The position numbers and the translations under genes are program-made. A stretch of DNA of 31,792 bases, taken from NCBI GenBank assembly GCA_041650795.1, contig JBAZKK010000011.1, forward strand, positions 1 to 31,792, in the 5' to 3' direction. Under the pieces are notes generated by a model that was given only the letters and a program-made list of their open reading frames with translations, searched no databases and was not told where the DNA came from. Positions 14,821-23,436 of this stretch are shown piece after piece. How positions within the stretch are numbered: the first letter of the stretch is position 1; the number at the start of each line of letters is the position of its first letter. This stretch comes from JBAZKK01 sp041650795. GTDB taxonomy: Bacteria; Omnitrophota; Gorgyraeia; Gygaellales; Profunditerraquicolaceae.

Positions 14821-16149
14821 TTAAACCGACCTACCGGAACCCCCTTTTCTGCCGATGCCGGCATAGGCAAAACCTAATTTCTTCATACGCTTTGGCTCAT
14901 AGATATTGCGGCCGTCAATGATAAGGCGGCGGCGCATCAATTTTTTTATCCTTGCGAAATCCAACTCCTTGAATTCGTCCCATTCGGTGATAATCAAGAG
15001 GCAATCCGCCTGGCGGCAGGCCTGGTAAGGATCCTTGCAAAACGTGACGCCGCGCGCATCAGCGAACAATTCTCCTGCATTCTTCATGGCCGAAGGGTCA
15101 TAAACCTTCAACCTCGCCCCATCCGCCTCTAATGCCCTGATGATTTCGATTGAAGGGGCGTTACGGAGATCGTCGGTATTAGGCTTAAAAGAGAGGCCCA
15201 AAACAGCGATATTCTTATCCTTGATAATCCAGAGGGCATCCTTGATCTTTGCAAGGAACGCCTTGAACTGCTCCGCATTGATATCGCGCACCGACTTCAG
15301 AAGATGAAAATCATAGCCCAACTTCGCGGATATCTCAATAAAGGCATCGAGGTCCTTGGGGAAACAGGAACCTCCGTAACCAAGCCCGGCATTTAAAAAT
15401 TCCCGGCCGATCCTTCTATCCAACCCCACCCCTAAAGCCACTTCCTCGATATCGGCTCCGACTTTGTCGCAGATGCGCGAAACGGCATTAATAAAGGAAA
15501 CCTTGGTCGCCAGGAAAGAATTTGAGGCATGCTTAATTAATTCTGCGGACCTGATATCCGTAACCACCAACGGCGCATTAAGGGGCTTGTAGAGCTCAGC
15601 CAGGATACCCTCGGCCCTGCTGGATTCCACTCCTATGACGATACGGTCAGGATGCATAAAATCATTGATGGCTGCGCCCTCTTTCAGGAATTCCGGGTTT
15701 GAGGCAACGTCAAATTTCGCCTTGCGCTTTAGCTTTATATAGGTAGAGATGGTGTGTTTTACCCAATATCCGGTTTCAACCGGCACAGTGGATTTTTCCA
15801 CAATCAGGCGGTAGCCGTCCATATATAATGCGATATTGCGCGCCACATTTTCTATCCCGGTAAGATCCGCCTCCCCGTTCTCCAGAGGGGGAGTGCCAAC
15901 TGCGATGAAAATTACCTCCGAAGACTTCACCGCCTCTTTGATGCTTGAGGTAAACCTTAATCTCTTCTTGGCAGCATTCTTTACGATAAGCTCCTCCAGC
16001 CCCGGCTCATAGATAGGTATAATGCCTTTTTGAAGCTGGGTGATTTTGCGGGCGTTATTATCGGCGCAAACCACGCTATTGCCTAATTCCGCAAAGCATG
16101 CTCCGCTTACTAATCCGACATAGCCTGAACCGATAATAGATATCTTCAT
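14821..16149 (-). CDS. ugd: UDP-glucose 6-dehydrogenase
   Basis: Oxidises UDP-glucose to UDP-glucuronate with two NAD. MKISIIGSGYVGLVSGACFAELG (first 23 residues, read in two parts) is the NAD site; VEKSTVPVETG at 117-127, SNPEFLKEGAAINDF at 150-164 and the catalytic C262 in GYGGSCFPKDLDAF are diagnostic. The C-terminal part holds GLSFKPNTDDLRNAPS. At 442 residues the length is normal. AAGGGAG stands 6 bases before its ATG, and 23 bases separate it from lptD. It heads the four-gene nucleotide-sugar group and should feed the decarboxylase at 11657-12592. Confidence 0.94.
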   Translation of the reverse strand: MKISIIGSGYVGLVSGACFAELGNSVVCADNNARKITQLQKGIIPIYEPGLEELIVKNAAKKRLRFTSSIKEAVKSSEVIFIAVGTPPLENGEADLTGIENVARNIALYMDGYRLIVEKSTVPVETGYWVKHTISTYIKLKRKAKFDVASNPEFLKEGAAINDFMHPDRIVIGVESSRAEGILAELYKPLNAPLVVTDIRSAELIKHASNSFLATKVSFINAVSRICDKVGADIEEVALGVGLDRRIGREFLNAGLGYGGSCFPKDLDAFIEISAKLGYDFHLLKSVRDINAEQFKAFLAKIKDALWIIKDKNIAVLGLSFKPNTDDLRNAPSIEIIRALEADGARLKVYDPSAMKNAGELFADARGVTFCKDPYQACRQADCLLIITEWDEFKELDFARIKKLMRRRLIIDGRNIYEPKRMKKLGFAYAGIGRKGGSGRSV

Positions 16150-16172
16150 TGTTTCTCCCTTGAGCTATCCCC

Positions 16173-18344
16173 TTAATAACTACTCTGCGAGCCTGGCTTG
16201 GGCTCATGATAACTCTGGTCAAGGCTGAATTCGTTCTCCGGGAAAGCCTTTAACCTAAAAACCAGCCAGATACTATTGCCGTGGTCCTTCTGTGCGTTAT
16301 AAGTAAGTTCCATGGTCCAGCAATGCAGGTCGCGTATAATGGAATACTCCTGCTCCCTTAATCCAGACGGGTAGTCCGTAGTATCGGCGAATTGGTATCT
16401 TTCATAAATCCCAAATTTCCATTTAGGATTTATGCGCCACTTGGTGCCGAAGGTCAGCTCCTTTCCGGCCTTGCGCTGGTAACGCTGGCCGATACCGATG
16501 GTCCGATCTTCTCCTATATTGAAATTGAAGTCAATATTGGCATTGGAAAAGGTGTTATAGTTTGGGTCGCTGCGCAATCCTGAATGCGTATAAGTAGCAT
16601 CCCCTACTATCGACATCCAGGAATAAGGCCAGAGGTCCAGGTCGAACACTATGTCCCCCAGGCTGCTTCCGGTTTTCCCGGTGGTTGTCTTGGGCTTAAT
16701 GTCGTAGCTGGTGTTAATCCTGAAATCGGCCAAAAGCGCTGTCTGGCCTTTGCGCTTGGTCTGCAGCCTGTTCGCCAACTCCATTGTGACGGAGGAATCG
16801 CCGACAGAAGCCCCGCCTCCAAACCTGGCTTTGGTGGCTGGCATGGTAGAGGTATTGGTATAAGAATAGCTGACGGTAGGCGTAAGGATGTGGCGCAGGC
16901 CGTGAATGTCAAGGCCTAAAAAATTAGAATTAACGTTAAAGAGACGGTAAAATTTGGTGCTGATATCAGTACCGGTTCCCAACGCCACCTGCGAGGTGGC
17001 TCCGTAGGTGTTTTTGTTGTAGTAAGCTCCCTCTGCCGACGCAAAGGGGGTTATTCTCAAAAAAGAGACCTTTAAAGGGAGCGATAATTTATTGGCGCTG
17101 TCTAACTTGCTGTAGGTAACATTCTGGTCGGCTGCAGTAGAAGTCGAATCATTATAGGAATAATTCACGTAAGAGGTATTGTCCTGCAGGTAAAAAGGAG
17201 AATCGCCGAGCTGGATACTCGGCATGCTGTATTGTATTTCAGGCAGCCTTTCGTCCTGGTCCGTAAACCAGTGGTTTACGCGCTTCTGCACCAGGACATC
17301 GAGACTGGAGTAGTTAAAGGAATGGTGCAATAAGCCGTAGGATAACGGTTCTGACTCCTTTTCGTATTCGCGGTAAAAATAATCCCTCAGGAAATTATCA
17401 TCGGAGCCGAGCTTTTTTCTCTTCTGGTCGGATATTTTATAGAGCTCGGAGGTAAAATTGGTGCGTTCGTCGATATCCCACTTATGCCGCCAACGCACCA
17501 TATACCTCTGGAAAGCATCGTAACCGTCATTCCGGTTGTTCCTGCTATCTTCGTCAGTATAGTAAAACTTAAAATCCCCCTTGCCGATGTTTTCGCTGCG
17601 GTAATTCAAGCCAACCCCTTCGGCAGTGCCGAGCTTATTGCGGTAATCAAAATAAATCCTGCCGTCCGCATTCTCGGTAAGGCTATAGCGCCAGGCAGAA
17701 AGCATATACGCGCCCCACTCCTTCCTTTTACCGGGGCTAAGCTGCACGTGCATCAAAGGGTCGGCAAAGCTGCGGCTGAACTCCGGTATGTACGCCACGG
17801 GGACCTGGCCCAGATAGAGAATATCGTCCTTGGTCTCTACCTTATTCTTTGGGAAAAATTTTACCCTGCGGGACTTGATGCGATAATGAGGCCTGTCCAT
17901 GCTGCAGGTGGAGACATAACCGTGGGAGGCGATAAATTCCTTGTCGCTTACTTTTTTTACGCTCTTGGCCCTCCCAAAATACGGGTCGGAACGGAAATCC
18001 GCGTCATCCAGGGTCCCGGATTTATCCTGAAAATTATAAGTCCCCTTCTCCGCTTCAATCACGCCTTTTTCGTCATCAATCCTGACATTGCCCTCCACCC
18101 ACCCCTGCTTGGTTTCGGTGTTAACGGTAAGCTTCTCACAGGTTAGCTTAGCGCCCTTGTATTCTACGGAAACTTTTCCGCTGGCAGTAACATTCTTGCT
18201 CTCGGCGGAATATTCCACTACGTCCCCGTTTACCACTACCGGTTCCTGCGCGGCACTCCCCTTTTTCTCTTTATCATTGGCTGAAAGGATGGCTACCGAA
18301 AAGAGCATAAACACGGTTCCGATAATAATCAGGCGGGCCTTCAT
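16173..18344 (-). CDS. lptD: LPS-assembly protein LptD
   Basis: Outer-membrane beta-barrel that inserts lipopolysaccharide into the outer leaflet. A signal peptide covers residues 1-21 (hydrophobic IIIGTVFMLFSVAILSA). Residues about 35-130 form the OstA/LptA-like beta-jellyroll (NGDVVEYSAESKNVTASGKVSV, in two parts; then LTCEKLTVNTETK). The barrel follows, with GYVSTCSMDRPHYRIKS at its start and the LHCWTMELTY block near the end. Cysteines C147 and C675 are placed as the pair that links the two domains in other LptD proteins; C69 is extra. The 723 residues are near the usual length. The gene begins directly after the transaldolase TAA and precedes the nucleotide-sugar genes. Its presence is the strongest sign of an LPS-bearing cell. 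Confidence 0.93.
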   Translation of the reverse strand: MKARLIIIGTVFMLFSVAILSANDKEKKGSAAQEPVVVNGDVVEYSAESKNVTASGKVSVEYKGAKLTCEKLTVNTETKQGWVEGNVRIDDEKGVIEAEKGTYNFQDKSGTLDDADFRSDPYFGRAKSVKKVSDKEFIASHGYVSTCSMDRPHYRIKSRRVKFFPKNKVETKDDILYLGQVPVAYIPEFSRSFADPLMHVQLSPGKRKEWGAYMLSAWRYSLTENADGRIYFDYRNKLGTAEGVGLNYRSENIGKGDFKFYYTDEDSRNNRNDGYDAFQRYMVRWRHKWDIDERTNFTSELYKISDQKRKKLGSDDNFLRDYFYREYEKESEPLSYGLLHHSFNYSSLDVLVQKRVNHWFTDQDERLPEIQYSMPSIQLGDSPFYLQDNTSYVNYSYNDSTSTAADQNVTYSKLDSANKLSLPLKVSFLRITPFASAEGAYYNKNTYGATSQVALGTGTDISTKFYRLFNVNSNFLGLDIHGLRHILTPTVSYSYTNTSTMPATKARFGGGASVGDSSVTMELANRLQTKRKGQTALLADFRINTSYDIKPKTTTGKTGSSLGDIVFDLDLWPYSWMSIVGDATYTHSGLRSDPNYNTFSNANIDFNFNIGEDRTIGIGQRYQRKAGKELTFGTKWRINPKWKFGIYERYQFADTTDYPSGLREQEYSIIRDLHCWTMELTYNAQKDHGNSIWLVFRLKAFPENEFSLDQSYHEPKPGSQSSY

Positions 18345-18992
18345 TTATTTTTTGGGAATTTTCTTATAATCCTCTAAGAAACGGTTAATACCGATGCCGG
18401 TCAACGGGTGCTTCAGGAGCTGCTCAATAACCGCAAAAGGGATGGTGGCGACATCAGCGCCCAGCCTGGCTGCCTCAATCACATGCAGGGGGTTACGCAC
18501 CGAAGCTACGATAATCTCCGTCTCGAAATGATAATTGGAATAAATCTGCCTGATATCGCGTATCAACTCCATGCCTACCGCGCCGATGTCATCAAGCCTT
18601 CCCACGAACGGCGAAACATAAGTAGCGCCTGCCTTGGCTACCAGCAATGCCTGCATGGCAGAGAAACAAAGGGTGGTATTGGTTCTCGTGCCCTCCTGCG
18701 ATAAAACCTTGACTGCAATCAGGCCTTCCTTGGTAATGGGGATTTTTATTACGATATTCTCGGCCAACGCCGCCAATGCCCGCGCCTCGCGAAGCATGCC
18801 TTCGCTTTCCAGGCTGATTACCTCGGCGCTCACCGGCCCCTTGACGATAGAGCAGATTTCTTTTAAAAGCCCCGCTGCCTCCCGGCCTTCTTTAGCTATT
18901 AAGCTGGGATTGGTAGTAACGCCATCTATCACGCCGAGCCTCTGCGCCTCTTTTATTTCTTTTATATTTGCGCTGTCTATGAATATCTTCAT
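18345..18992 (-). CDS. tal: Transaldolase, TalC/MipB small subfamily
   Basis: Moves a dihydroxyacetone unit between sugar phosphates in the pentose phosphate pathway, or acts as fructose 6-phosphate aldolase. The 215-residue TIM barrel shows IFIDSANIKEI with D6, VTTNPSLIAKEG at 25-36, and the Schiff-base lysine K83 in NIVIKIPIT. This short form is the TalC/Fsa group; the sequence cannot fully separate transaldolase from aldolase, though transaldolase is more frequent in bacteria with this form. It overlaps the ROK gene by 4 bases (ATGA) and its TAA abuts the lptD ATG. Confidence 0.92.
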   Translation of the reverse strand: MKIFIDSANIKEIKEAQRLGVIDGVTTNPSLIAKEGREAAGLLKEICSIVKGPVSAEVISLESEGMLREARALAALAENIVIKIPITKEGLIAVKVLSQEGTRTNTTLCFSAMQALLVAKAGATYVSPFVGRLDDIGAVGMELIRDIRQIYSNYHFETEIIVASVRNPLHVIEAARLGADVATIPFAVIEQLLKHPLTGIGINRFLEDYKKIPKK

Positions 18993-19915
18993 CCTCTTGC
19001 CCCGTCCCTTACCATTACCGCCGCGCCTATTAAACCGGCATCGCTGCCCAGCCTGGCCTTATAGACCTTGACGTGGCGGGCCTGCACCGTCATCGCCCGG
19101 CTCCTGATGACCTTTTTCACCTCATCTAACAACGCCTTGCCGGCATTCGCCACTCCTCCGCCGATAACAATGACATCGGGGTTTAGAAGATTAACTACCC
19201 CTGTCAGGGCAATCCCCAGATGCCGGCCTACGCCTGACCAGAAACCTAACGCCTTGGCATTGCCTCTTCTAGCCAATCCGCTTACCTGCTCCAGGCTGAT
19301 ACGGCGCCCGAACACCCTCCTCGCCTCTGCCAAAATCCTGCTATTGCCGACATAGGTCTCCAGGCACCCCCTCCCGCCGCAATTGCATCTTCGGCCGCTC
19401 TCATTAAGAGGAATGTGCCCTACCTCTCCGGCGGCATTATTTGCTCCGCGGTAAAGCCTGCCTCCTGAAATTACGCCTGCGCCGACGCCGGTGCCCAGGG
19501 TAAGGCAAACGGCATAACGCGAGCCGCCAGCCGCCCCCAGCCGGTACTCTGCCAGGCACATCAGGTTGGCGTCATTATCCATAAAAACAGGAATGCCCAA
19601 TTTTTTCTTAAGCAGCGAACCCAACCGCACACCCTTCCAGCCCGGTATATTGGTAAGGGAATGCACTGCGCCTTTCTCATAGTCAATTGAACCTGGTAAG
19701 CCCAAGCCTACTCCCAAGATGTTGCGTTTATTTAAGTTTTGACTCTCCAATATGTTATTCACCGCTTCTATGATTATCTTTATCAATCTGTTTTTATTCA
19801 GCAACCTGCGCGTGTCAAAGGAATGCTTCAATACAATGCGATAGCGCAAATCAAGCAGCGCCACCCTTAGATTAGTCCCTCCCAGATCAACGGAAATAAT
19901 AAACTTTTTACCCAT
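18989..19915 (-). CDS. ROK family sugar kinase (glucokinase-like)
   Basis: Predicted to phosphorylate glucose or a related sugar with ATP. It has 308 residues: DLGGTNLRVAL at 10-20 (phosphate loop), the catalytic D115 in DNDAN, LGTGVGAGVI at 140-149, E164-VGH167 and the zinc site C177-NC179-GGRGC184. These are the full ROK kinase marks without the DNA-binding domain of ROK repressors. Sugar choice is not readable; glucokinase is the default for this form. It heads the unit tal-lptD-ugd onward. Its ATG lies only 8 bases after a good -10 box and there is no ribosome site, so the mRNA may be leaderless. Confidence 0.88.
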   Translation of the reverse strand: MGKKFIISVDLGGTNLRVALLDLRYRIVLKHSFDTRRLLNKNRLIKIIIEAVNNILESQNLNKRNILGVGLGLPGSIDYEKGAVHSLTNIPGWKGVRLGSLLKKKLGIPVFMDNDANLMCLAEYRLGAAGGSRYAVCLTLGTGVGAGVISGGRLYRGANNAAGEVGHIPLNESGRRCNCGGRGCLETYVGNSRILAEARRVFGRRISLEQVSGLARRGNAKALGFWSGVGRHLGIALTGVVNLLNPDVIVIGGGVANAGKALLDEVKKVIRSRAMTVQARHVKVYKARLGSDAGLIGAAVMVRDGARG

Positions 19916-19923
19916 TTCGCTGT

Positions 19924-19952
19924 ATTTTATATTAAAATAGCGTTTATTTCAA
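19924..19952 (-). promoter_or_regulatory. Sigma-70 promoter for the ROK-tal-lptD-sugar unit
   Basis: On the minus strand TTGAAA (plus 19947-19952) and TAAAAT (19924-19929) are exactly 17 bases apart. The predicted start lies 1-2 bases from the ROK ATG at 19915, so transcript and reading frame begin almost together. A 7-bp AT-only inverted repeat (TATTTTA/TAAAATA) overlaps the -10. Confidence 0.65.
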
Positions 19953-19957
19953 TATAT

Positions 19958-20947
19958 TTAGGAAACGCAGACCCTGTTCCTGCCGGTCTGCTTAGCCTGG
20001 TAAAGGGCCTGGTCAGCTTTTTCAATCAGGCTGCGCGTATCCTGGCCGTCAGCGGGAAAACTGGAAATGCCGATACTAATGGTAACCTTGAGGTCTTCGT
20101 CATAAACCCTGATGCGCGCGTCTTCAATGGCGCGCCTGATACGCTCTGCAACATACCGGGCGTCTTCCTTTCCGGTCTCGGTAAGCACGAGCGAAAATTC
20201 CTCTCCTCCGTAGCGGCCCATTAAATCTATCTGGCGGATGCTTTCTTTGATGAGGCTGGCTATCTCCTTGAGTATGGCGTCGCCGACCAGATGCCCGTGG
20301 CGGTCGTTGTAATACTTGAAGTGGTCAATATCAACCATCAGGCAGGAAAAATGATATTTGAATTTGTTGGAACGCTCCAATTCTTCCCCGAACCTCTCCA
20401 GGTAATGCCGGCGGCTGAAGGCGCCTGTCAAGGTATCGGTAACCGAGAGCTCCTGCACCTGCTGGTAAAGGATAGCCCTCTTAAGCCCCAGCATGAACTG
20501 CTGGGCCAGGATATAAAACTTCTCCTGCTCCTCGGGCCTGATTCCGTCGGCAATCAAATGACCGATGAGGTTCTTGTCTATCTCCAGGTTAAGGACGGCC
20601 TTATCCTTGTATTGCGAGATATCAATATCCCCTTTGACAAACTTACAACTGCCGATATCGATATACTTGTCTATCTCTTCCTTGAAATGGTTGAATACGG
20701 CATCCTCCTCCAGCGTCCTGCATATCTGCTTGCTGATATCATAGAGCGCGATGGTCTGCTCGAGCTCCTTATGCAGGATGAGGTTCTCATCCTCCAGCTG
20801 CGCGTTTAACTTAAGGAGCCGCTGGTAATTCCCCCTAAGCTGCTCCCTGGTATCCAGAAAGCTTTTGACCAGGTAAGCCGTCAGGATTTTCTGAAAACCC
20901 CAGTAGAAACAGCCTACCAGCACTAACAGCGCCGCTAAATAGAGCAT
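19958..20947 (-). CDS. Membrane-anchored diguanylate cyclase (GGDEF) with I-site
   Basis: Predicted to make cyclic di-GMP from two GTP. One N-terminal membrane helix (LYLAALLVLVGCFYWGF), a coiled coil at about 33-70, an unassigned sensor-like domain at about 75-160, and a GGDEF domain at about 165-329. The active-site loop is RYGGEEF with GGEEF at 247-251, and DIDHFKYYNDRHGH gives the metal and guanine residues. An inhibitory I-site, R238-QI-D241, stands five residues before GGEEF, so product inhibition is expected. The ATG at 20947 lies inside the end of the GAF-GGDEF gene (13-base overlap). It is the last gene of the ABC-GGDEF-GGDEF unit. Confidence 0.9.
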   Translation of the reverse strand: MLYLAALLVLVGCFYWGFQKILTAYLVKSFLDTREQLRGNYQRLLKLNAQLEDENLILHKELEQTIALYDISKQICRTLEEDAVFNHFKEEIDKYIDIGSCKFVKGDIDISQYKDKAVLNLEIDKNLIGHLIADGIRPEEQEKFYILAQQFMLGLKRAILYQQVQELSVTDTLTGAFSRRHYLERFGEELERSNKFKYHFSCLMVDIDHFKYYNDRHGHLVGDAILKEIASLIKESIRQIDLMGRYGGEEFSLVLTETGKEDARYVAERIRRAIEDARIRVYDEDLKVTISIGISSFPADGQDTRSLIEKADQALYQAKQTGRNRVCVS

Positions 20948-22101
20948 ACCCGGTTTCTTCCCTTTTGCTTGGCTTCATACATTGCCTTATCGGACTTAAG
21001 AATAAGCTCTGTTTCGTCTTTGGCGTCTGCGGGGAAATTTGCCAGGCCGATTGAAACGGTGATGTTGGTCTCTTGGCGTCGCAGGGTAACCTTGGCGTTC
21101 TCTATCCTGGCGCGCAGGTCCTCGGCAATAGCGCGGGCCTTCCTTTTGTCCATATGGGATAATATCACGCAAAACTCCTCTCCCCCGAAACGGCTGATGA
21201 TGGTATTAAATTCCTTGAGGTAATTCGCCATGGTGAAGCTTAAGGTCTTGAGCACCAGGTCTCCCGCAGTATGGCCGAACTGGTCGTTGTATTTCTTAAA
21301 ATAATCTATATCCAGCATCAAAAGAGTGAAGCTTGAATTCTGCCTCATGCTCCTCTTGCACTCTTCCTTCAGGCGCTCCATAAAATAACCTTTGGTGTAA
21401 AGTGCGGTCAGCCCGTCATGGATGGCAAGGTCCTGCGTCTTCTGGAAAAGCTCCCCGTTCTCCAGCGCTACCGCTCCGAGATCGGAGATAATCGTCAGGA
21501 ATCTCAGGTCGTCCTGCGAATAAAATGCAGGCAACTGGTTATCAAGCCTCAAAACGCCCATCAGCCGGTGGTCGCTGACTAAAGGGGCGCTGATAAGAGA
21601 AGAGATGGGACGGGCATCTTCCTCTGCCAGCTTATCAAGGTCAAAACGGAAATCCCTTTTGATGTCCTCGATAAAAAGCGGCGCGACGTGGCGAACCACC
21701 CAGGAATCAAAGGTATCGCCCTCCTTGTCTTTGATGATAAGGCCTTTATCTTCCTTTTTAGCCTTATAGATGGTAAGCCTGCCGTTTTTATCCGACAGGT
21801 AAAAGATACATGTCCCTTTATTCTTGGCGATAAACGAAAAAGCGGTAGAGGTAAGGCTGTTGGCGATGTATTCCAGCTCGAGGTTCTGGTTGATATTCTC
21901 GATTATTTCTTTGAGGCTGCGGTAACGCCTTATCTTTTCCTGGAAGGCAATCTTATTCTTGGATTCCTGGGCATTCTCTTCGGAGACGATATTGATTTTC
22001 TCCTGTAGCCCTTCAATCTCGAAATCCAGGCCGCCTTTTATCTTGAGGTATTTGTTAAAAAGATAAATCCCCAGAACGATGTTTACGAGGTAAAAACACA
22101 A
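20935..22101 (-). CDS. GAF-GGDEF diguanylate cyclase, true start upstream or non-standard
   Basis: Predicted cyclic di-GMP synthase with a GAF sensor. From the first usual codon (TTG, 22101) the protein has a membrane segment, a coiled coil at about 25-70, a GAF domain at about 75-215 and a GGDEF domain from about 225, with DIDYFKKYNDQFGH and the active loop RFGGEEF (GGEEF 306-310). The I-site position holds EFNT, so product inhibition through it is not expected. The TTG has no ribosome site and cuts a hydrophobic helix. The same frame is open back to 22239 and encodes another likely membrane helix (RITGFAAVLISAYIILP), but without ATG, GTG or TTG. An ACG at 22227-22225 is one base from ATG. 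The real N-terminus is probably near there. Confidence 0.85.
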   Translation of the reverse strand: MCFYLVNIVLGIYLFNKYLKIKGGLDFEIEGLQEKINIVSEENAQESKNKIAFQEKIRRYRSLKEIIENINQNLELEYIANSLTSTAFSFIAKNKGTCIFYLSDKNGRLTIYKAKKEDKGLIIKDKEGDTFDSWVVRHVAPLFIEDIKRDFRFDLDKLAEEDARPISSLISAPLVSDHRLMGVLRLDNQLPAFYSQDDLRFLTIISDLGAVALENGELFQKTQDLAIHDGLTALYTKGYFMERLKEECKRSMRQNSSFTLLMLDIDYFKKYNDQFGHTAGDLVLKTLSFTMANYLKEFNTIISRFGGEEFCVILSHMDKRKARAIAEDLRARIENAKVTLRRQETNITVSIGLANFPADAKDETELILKSDKAMYEAKQKGRNRVCSI

Positions 22102-22255
22102 AAGTAGCGGCAGGCGGAAAGGATGGTGCAGGCTGTAAAGACAGGCCGGCAGGATGATGTAGGCACTGATTAAAACCGCAGCGAAACCAGTTATTCTTAA
22201 AGATTTTTTAAGGATGGCGATATCCGTAGGACTATGTCTCTATCAAGTTTATAAA

Positions 22256-23368
22256 TTAGACTATCGTCTCTTCGGTATCCTTGTCAAAAAAATGCACCTT
22301 GCTCATATCAAACACCACGTCCATGTCCTGGTTCATCTGCGGTTTGTTATGGGCTCCTACGCGGGCAATAAAGGTATTGATGCCGGTATTGAGGTATAGG
22401 TAGACCTCCGACCCCATCGGCTCGATTACCTCGCAATTGACCCTTACCACGTTCTCGGGCGGCGCATTGGAAACAAAAAGCTTATCGTATACGTCCTCGG
22501 CGCGGATACCGAATATCACTTCCTTGCCCAGGTAGGGGAGTATCTTATCGAACATGTCTTCAACGAGCTTGGCGCGGATCTTTCCTTCTTCAAAATAGAT
22601 GCGCCCGTCTTTCTTAATAATCCTGCCGTTCATAAAATTCATGGGGGGGGAGCCGATAAAACCGGCGACAAATTTATTCCTGGGGTGGTCATATATGGAG
22701 ATGGGCTCATCCACCTGCTGCAGGACTCCGTCTTTCATTACGGCAATCCTATCCCCCATCGTCATAGCCTCGATCTGATCGTGGGTAACGTAGATAATGG
22801 TGCTCTGCAGGCGGATATGCAGTTTATGGATTTCGGTGCGCATCTGCACGCGCAGCTTTGCGTCAAGATTGCTCAAGGGCTCGTCAAAAAGGAATGCTAT
22901 CGGCTTACGCACGATTGCCCGTCCGACTGCCACGCGCTGCCGCTCCCCTCCGGAAAGTTCCAGCGGCCTCCGAAAGAGCAAATTCTTTATCCCCAGGATA
23001 TCAGCCGCTTCGTTGACGCGCTGTATGATTTCGGTTTTGGGGTAACGCCTCAGGCGCAATCCGAAAGACATATTTCCAAAAACCGTCATATGCGGATAGA
23101 GGGCGTAATTCTGAAAGACCATCGCAATATCGCGGTCCTTGGCCGGCACGTCGTTAACCAGTTTATCGCCGATATAGATCCTGCCTTCGCTTATGTCCTC
23201 CAGCCCCGCGATCATCCTCAAGGTGGTGGACTTACCGCAGCCCGAAGGGCCGACTAAAATCATAAACTCCTTATTCTCAACAGCCAGGTTTATGCCGTCA
23301 ACGGCCTTGATGCCGCCAGCGTAAATCTTGGAAACCTCATTCAAACTTACCTGTGCCATGAGGGGCAT
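22256..23368 (-). CDS. ugpC: Sugar ABC transporter ATP-binding protein (MalK/UgpC/MsmX type)
   Basis: Energises an ABC importer, usually for sugars or glycerol 3-phosphate. The 370 residues show Walker A GPSGCGKST at 40-48, Q-loop Q86, signature LSGGERQ at 138-144, Walker B AFLFDEP at 158-164 and a C-terminal TOBE/MalK regulatory region with FGIRAEDVYD. No permease or binding protein lies nearby, so it may serve several importers as MsmX does. The ATG at 23368 follows AAGGG by four bases; a second ATG three codons later (MAQVSL) is equally possible. It opens a unit with two diguanylate cyclase genes, which is unusual company. Confidence 0.9.
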   Translation of the reverse strand: MPLMAQVSLNEVSKIYAGGIKAVDGINLAVENKEFMILVGPSGCGKSTTLRMIAGLEDISEGRIYIGDKLVNDVPAKDRDIAMVFQNYALYPHMTVFGNMSFGLRLRRYPKTEIIQRVNEAADILGIKNLLFRRPLELSGGERQRVAVGRAIVRKPIAFLFDEPLSNLDAKLRVQMRTEIHKLHIRLQSTIIYVTHDQIEAMTMGDRIAVMKDGVLQQVDEPISIYDHPRNKFVAGFIGSPPMNFMNGRIIKKDGRIYFEEGKIRAKLVEDMFDKILPYLGKEVIFGIRAEDVYDKLFVSNAPPENVVRVNCEVIEPMGSEVYLYLNTGINTFIARVGAHNKPQMNQDMDVVFDMSKVHFFDKDTEETIV

Positions 23369-23408
23369 TAATCCCTTATTATTAGAATAAATGTAATATT
23401 AATTTTTT

Positions 23409-23436
23409 ATTATACATCGCTAATCCAAATAGTCAA
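23409..23436 (-). promoter_or_regulatory. Sigma-70 promoter of the ugpC-GGDEF unit, inside accD end
   Basis: On the minus strand TTGACT (plus 23431-23436) and a perfect TATAAT (23409-23414) are 16 bases apart. The -35 box is made of the last codons of accD (Leu-Asp-Tyr) and the -10 follows its stop. Predicted start is near 23402, giving a leader of about 34 bases. Confidence 0.7.
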
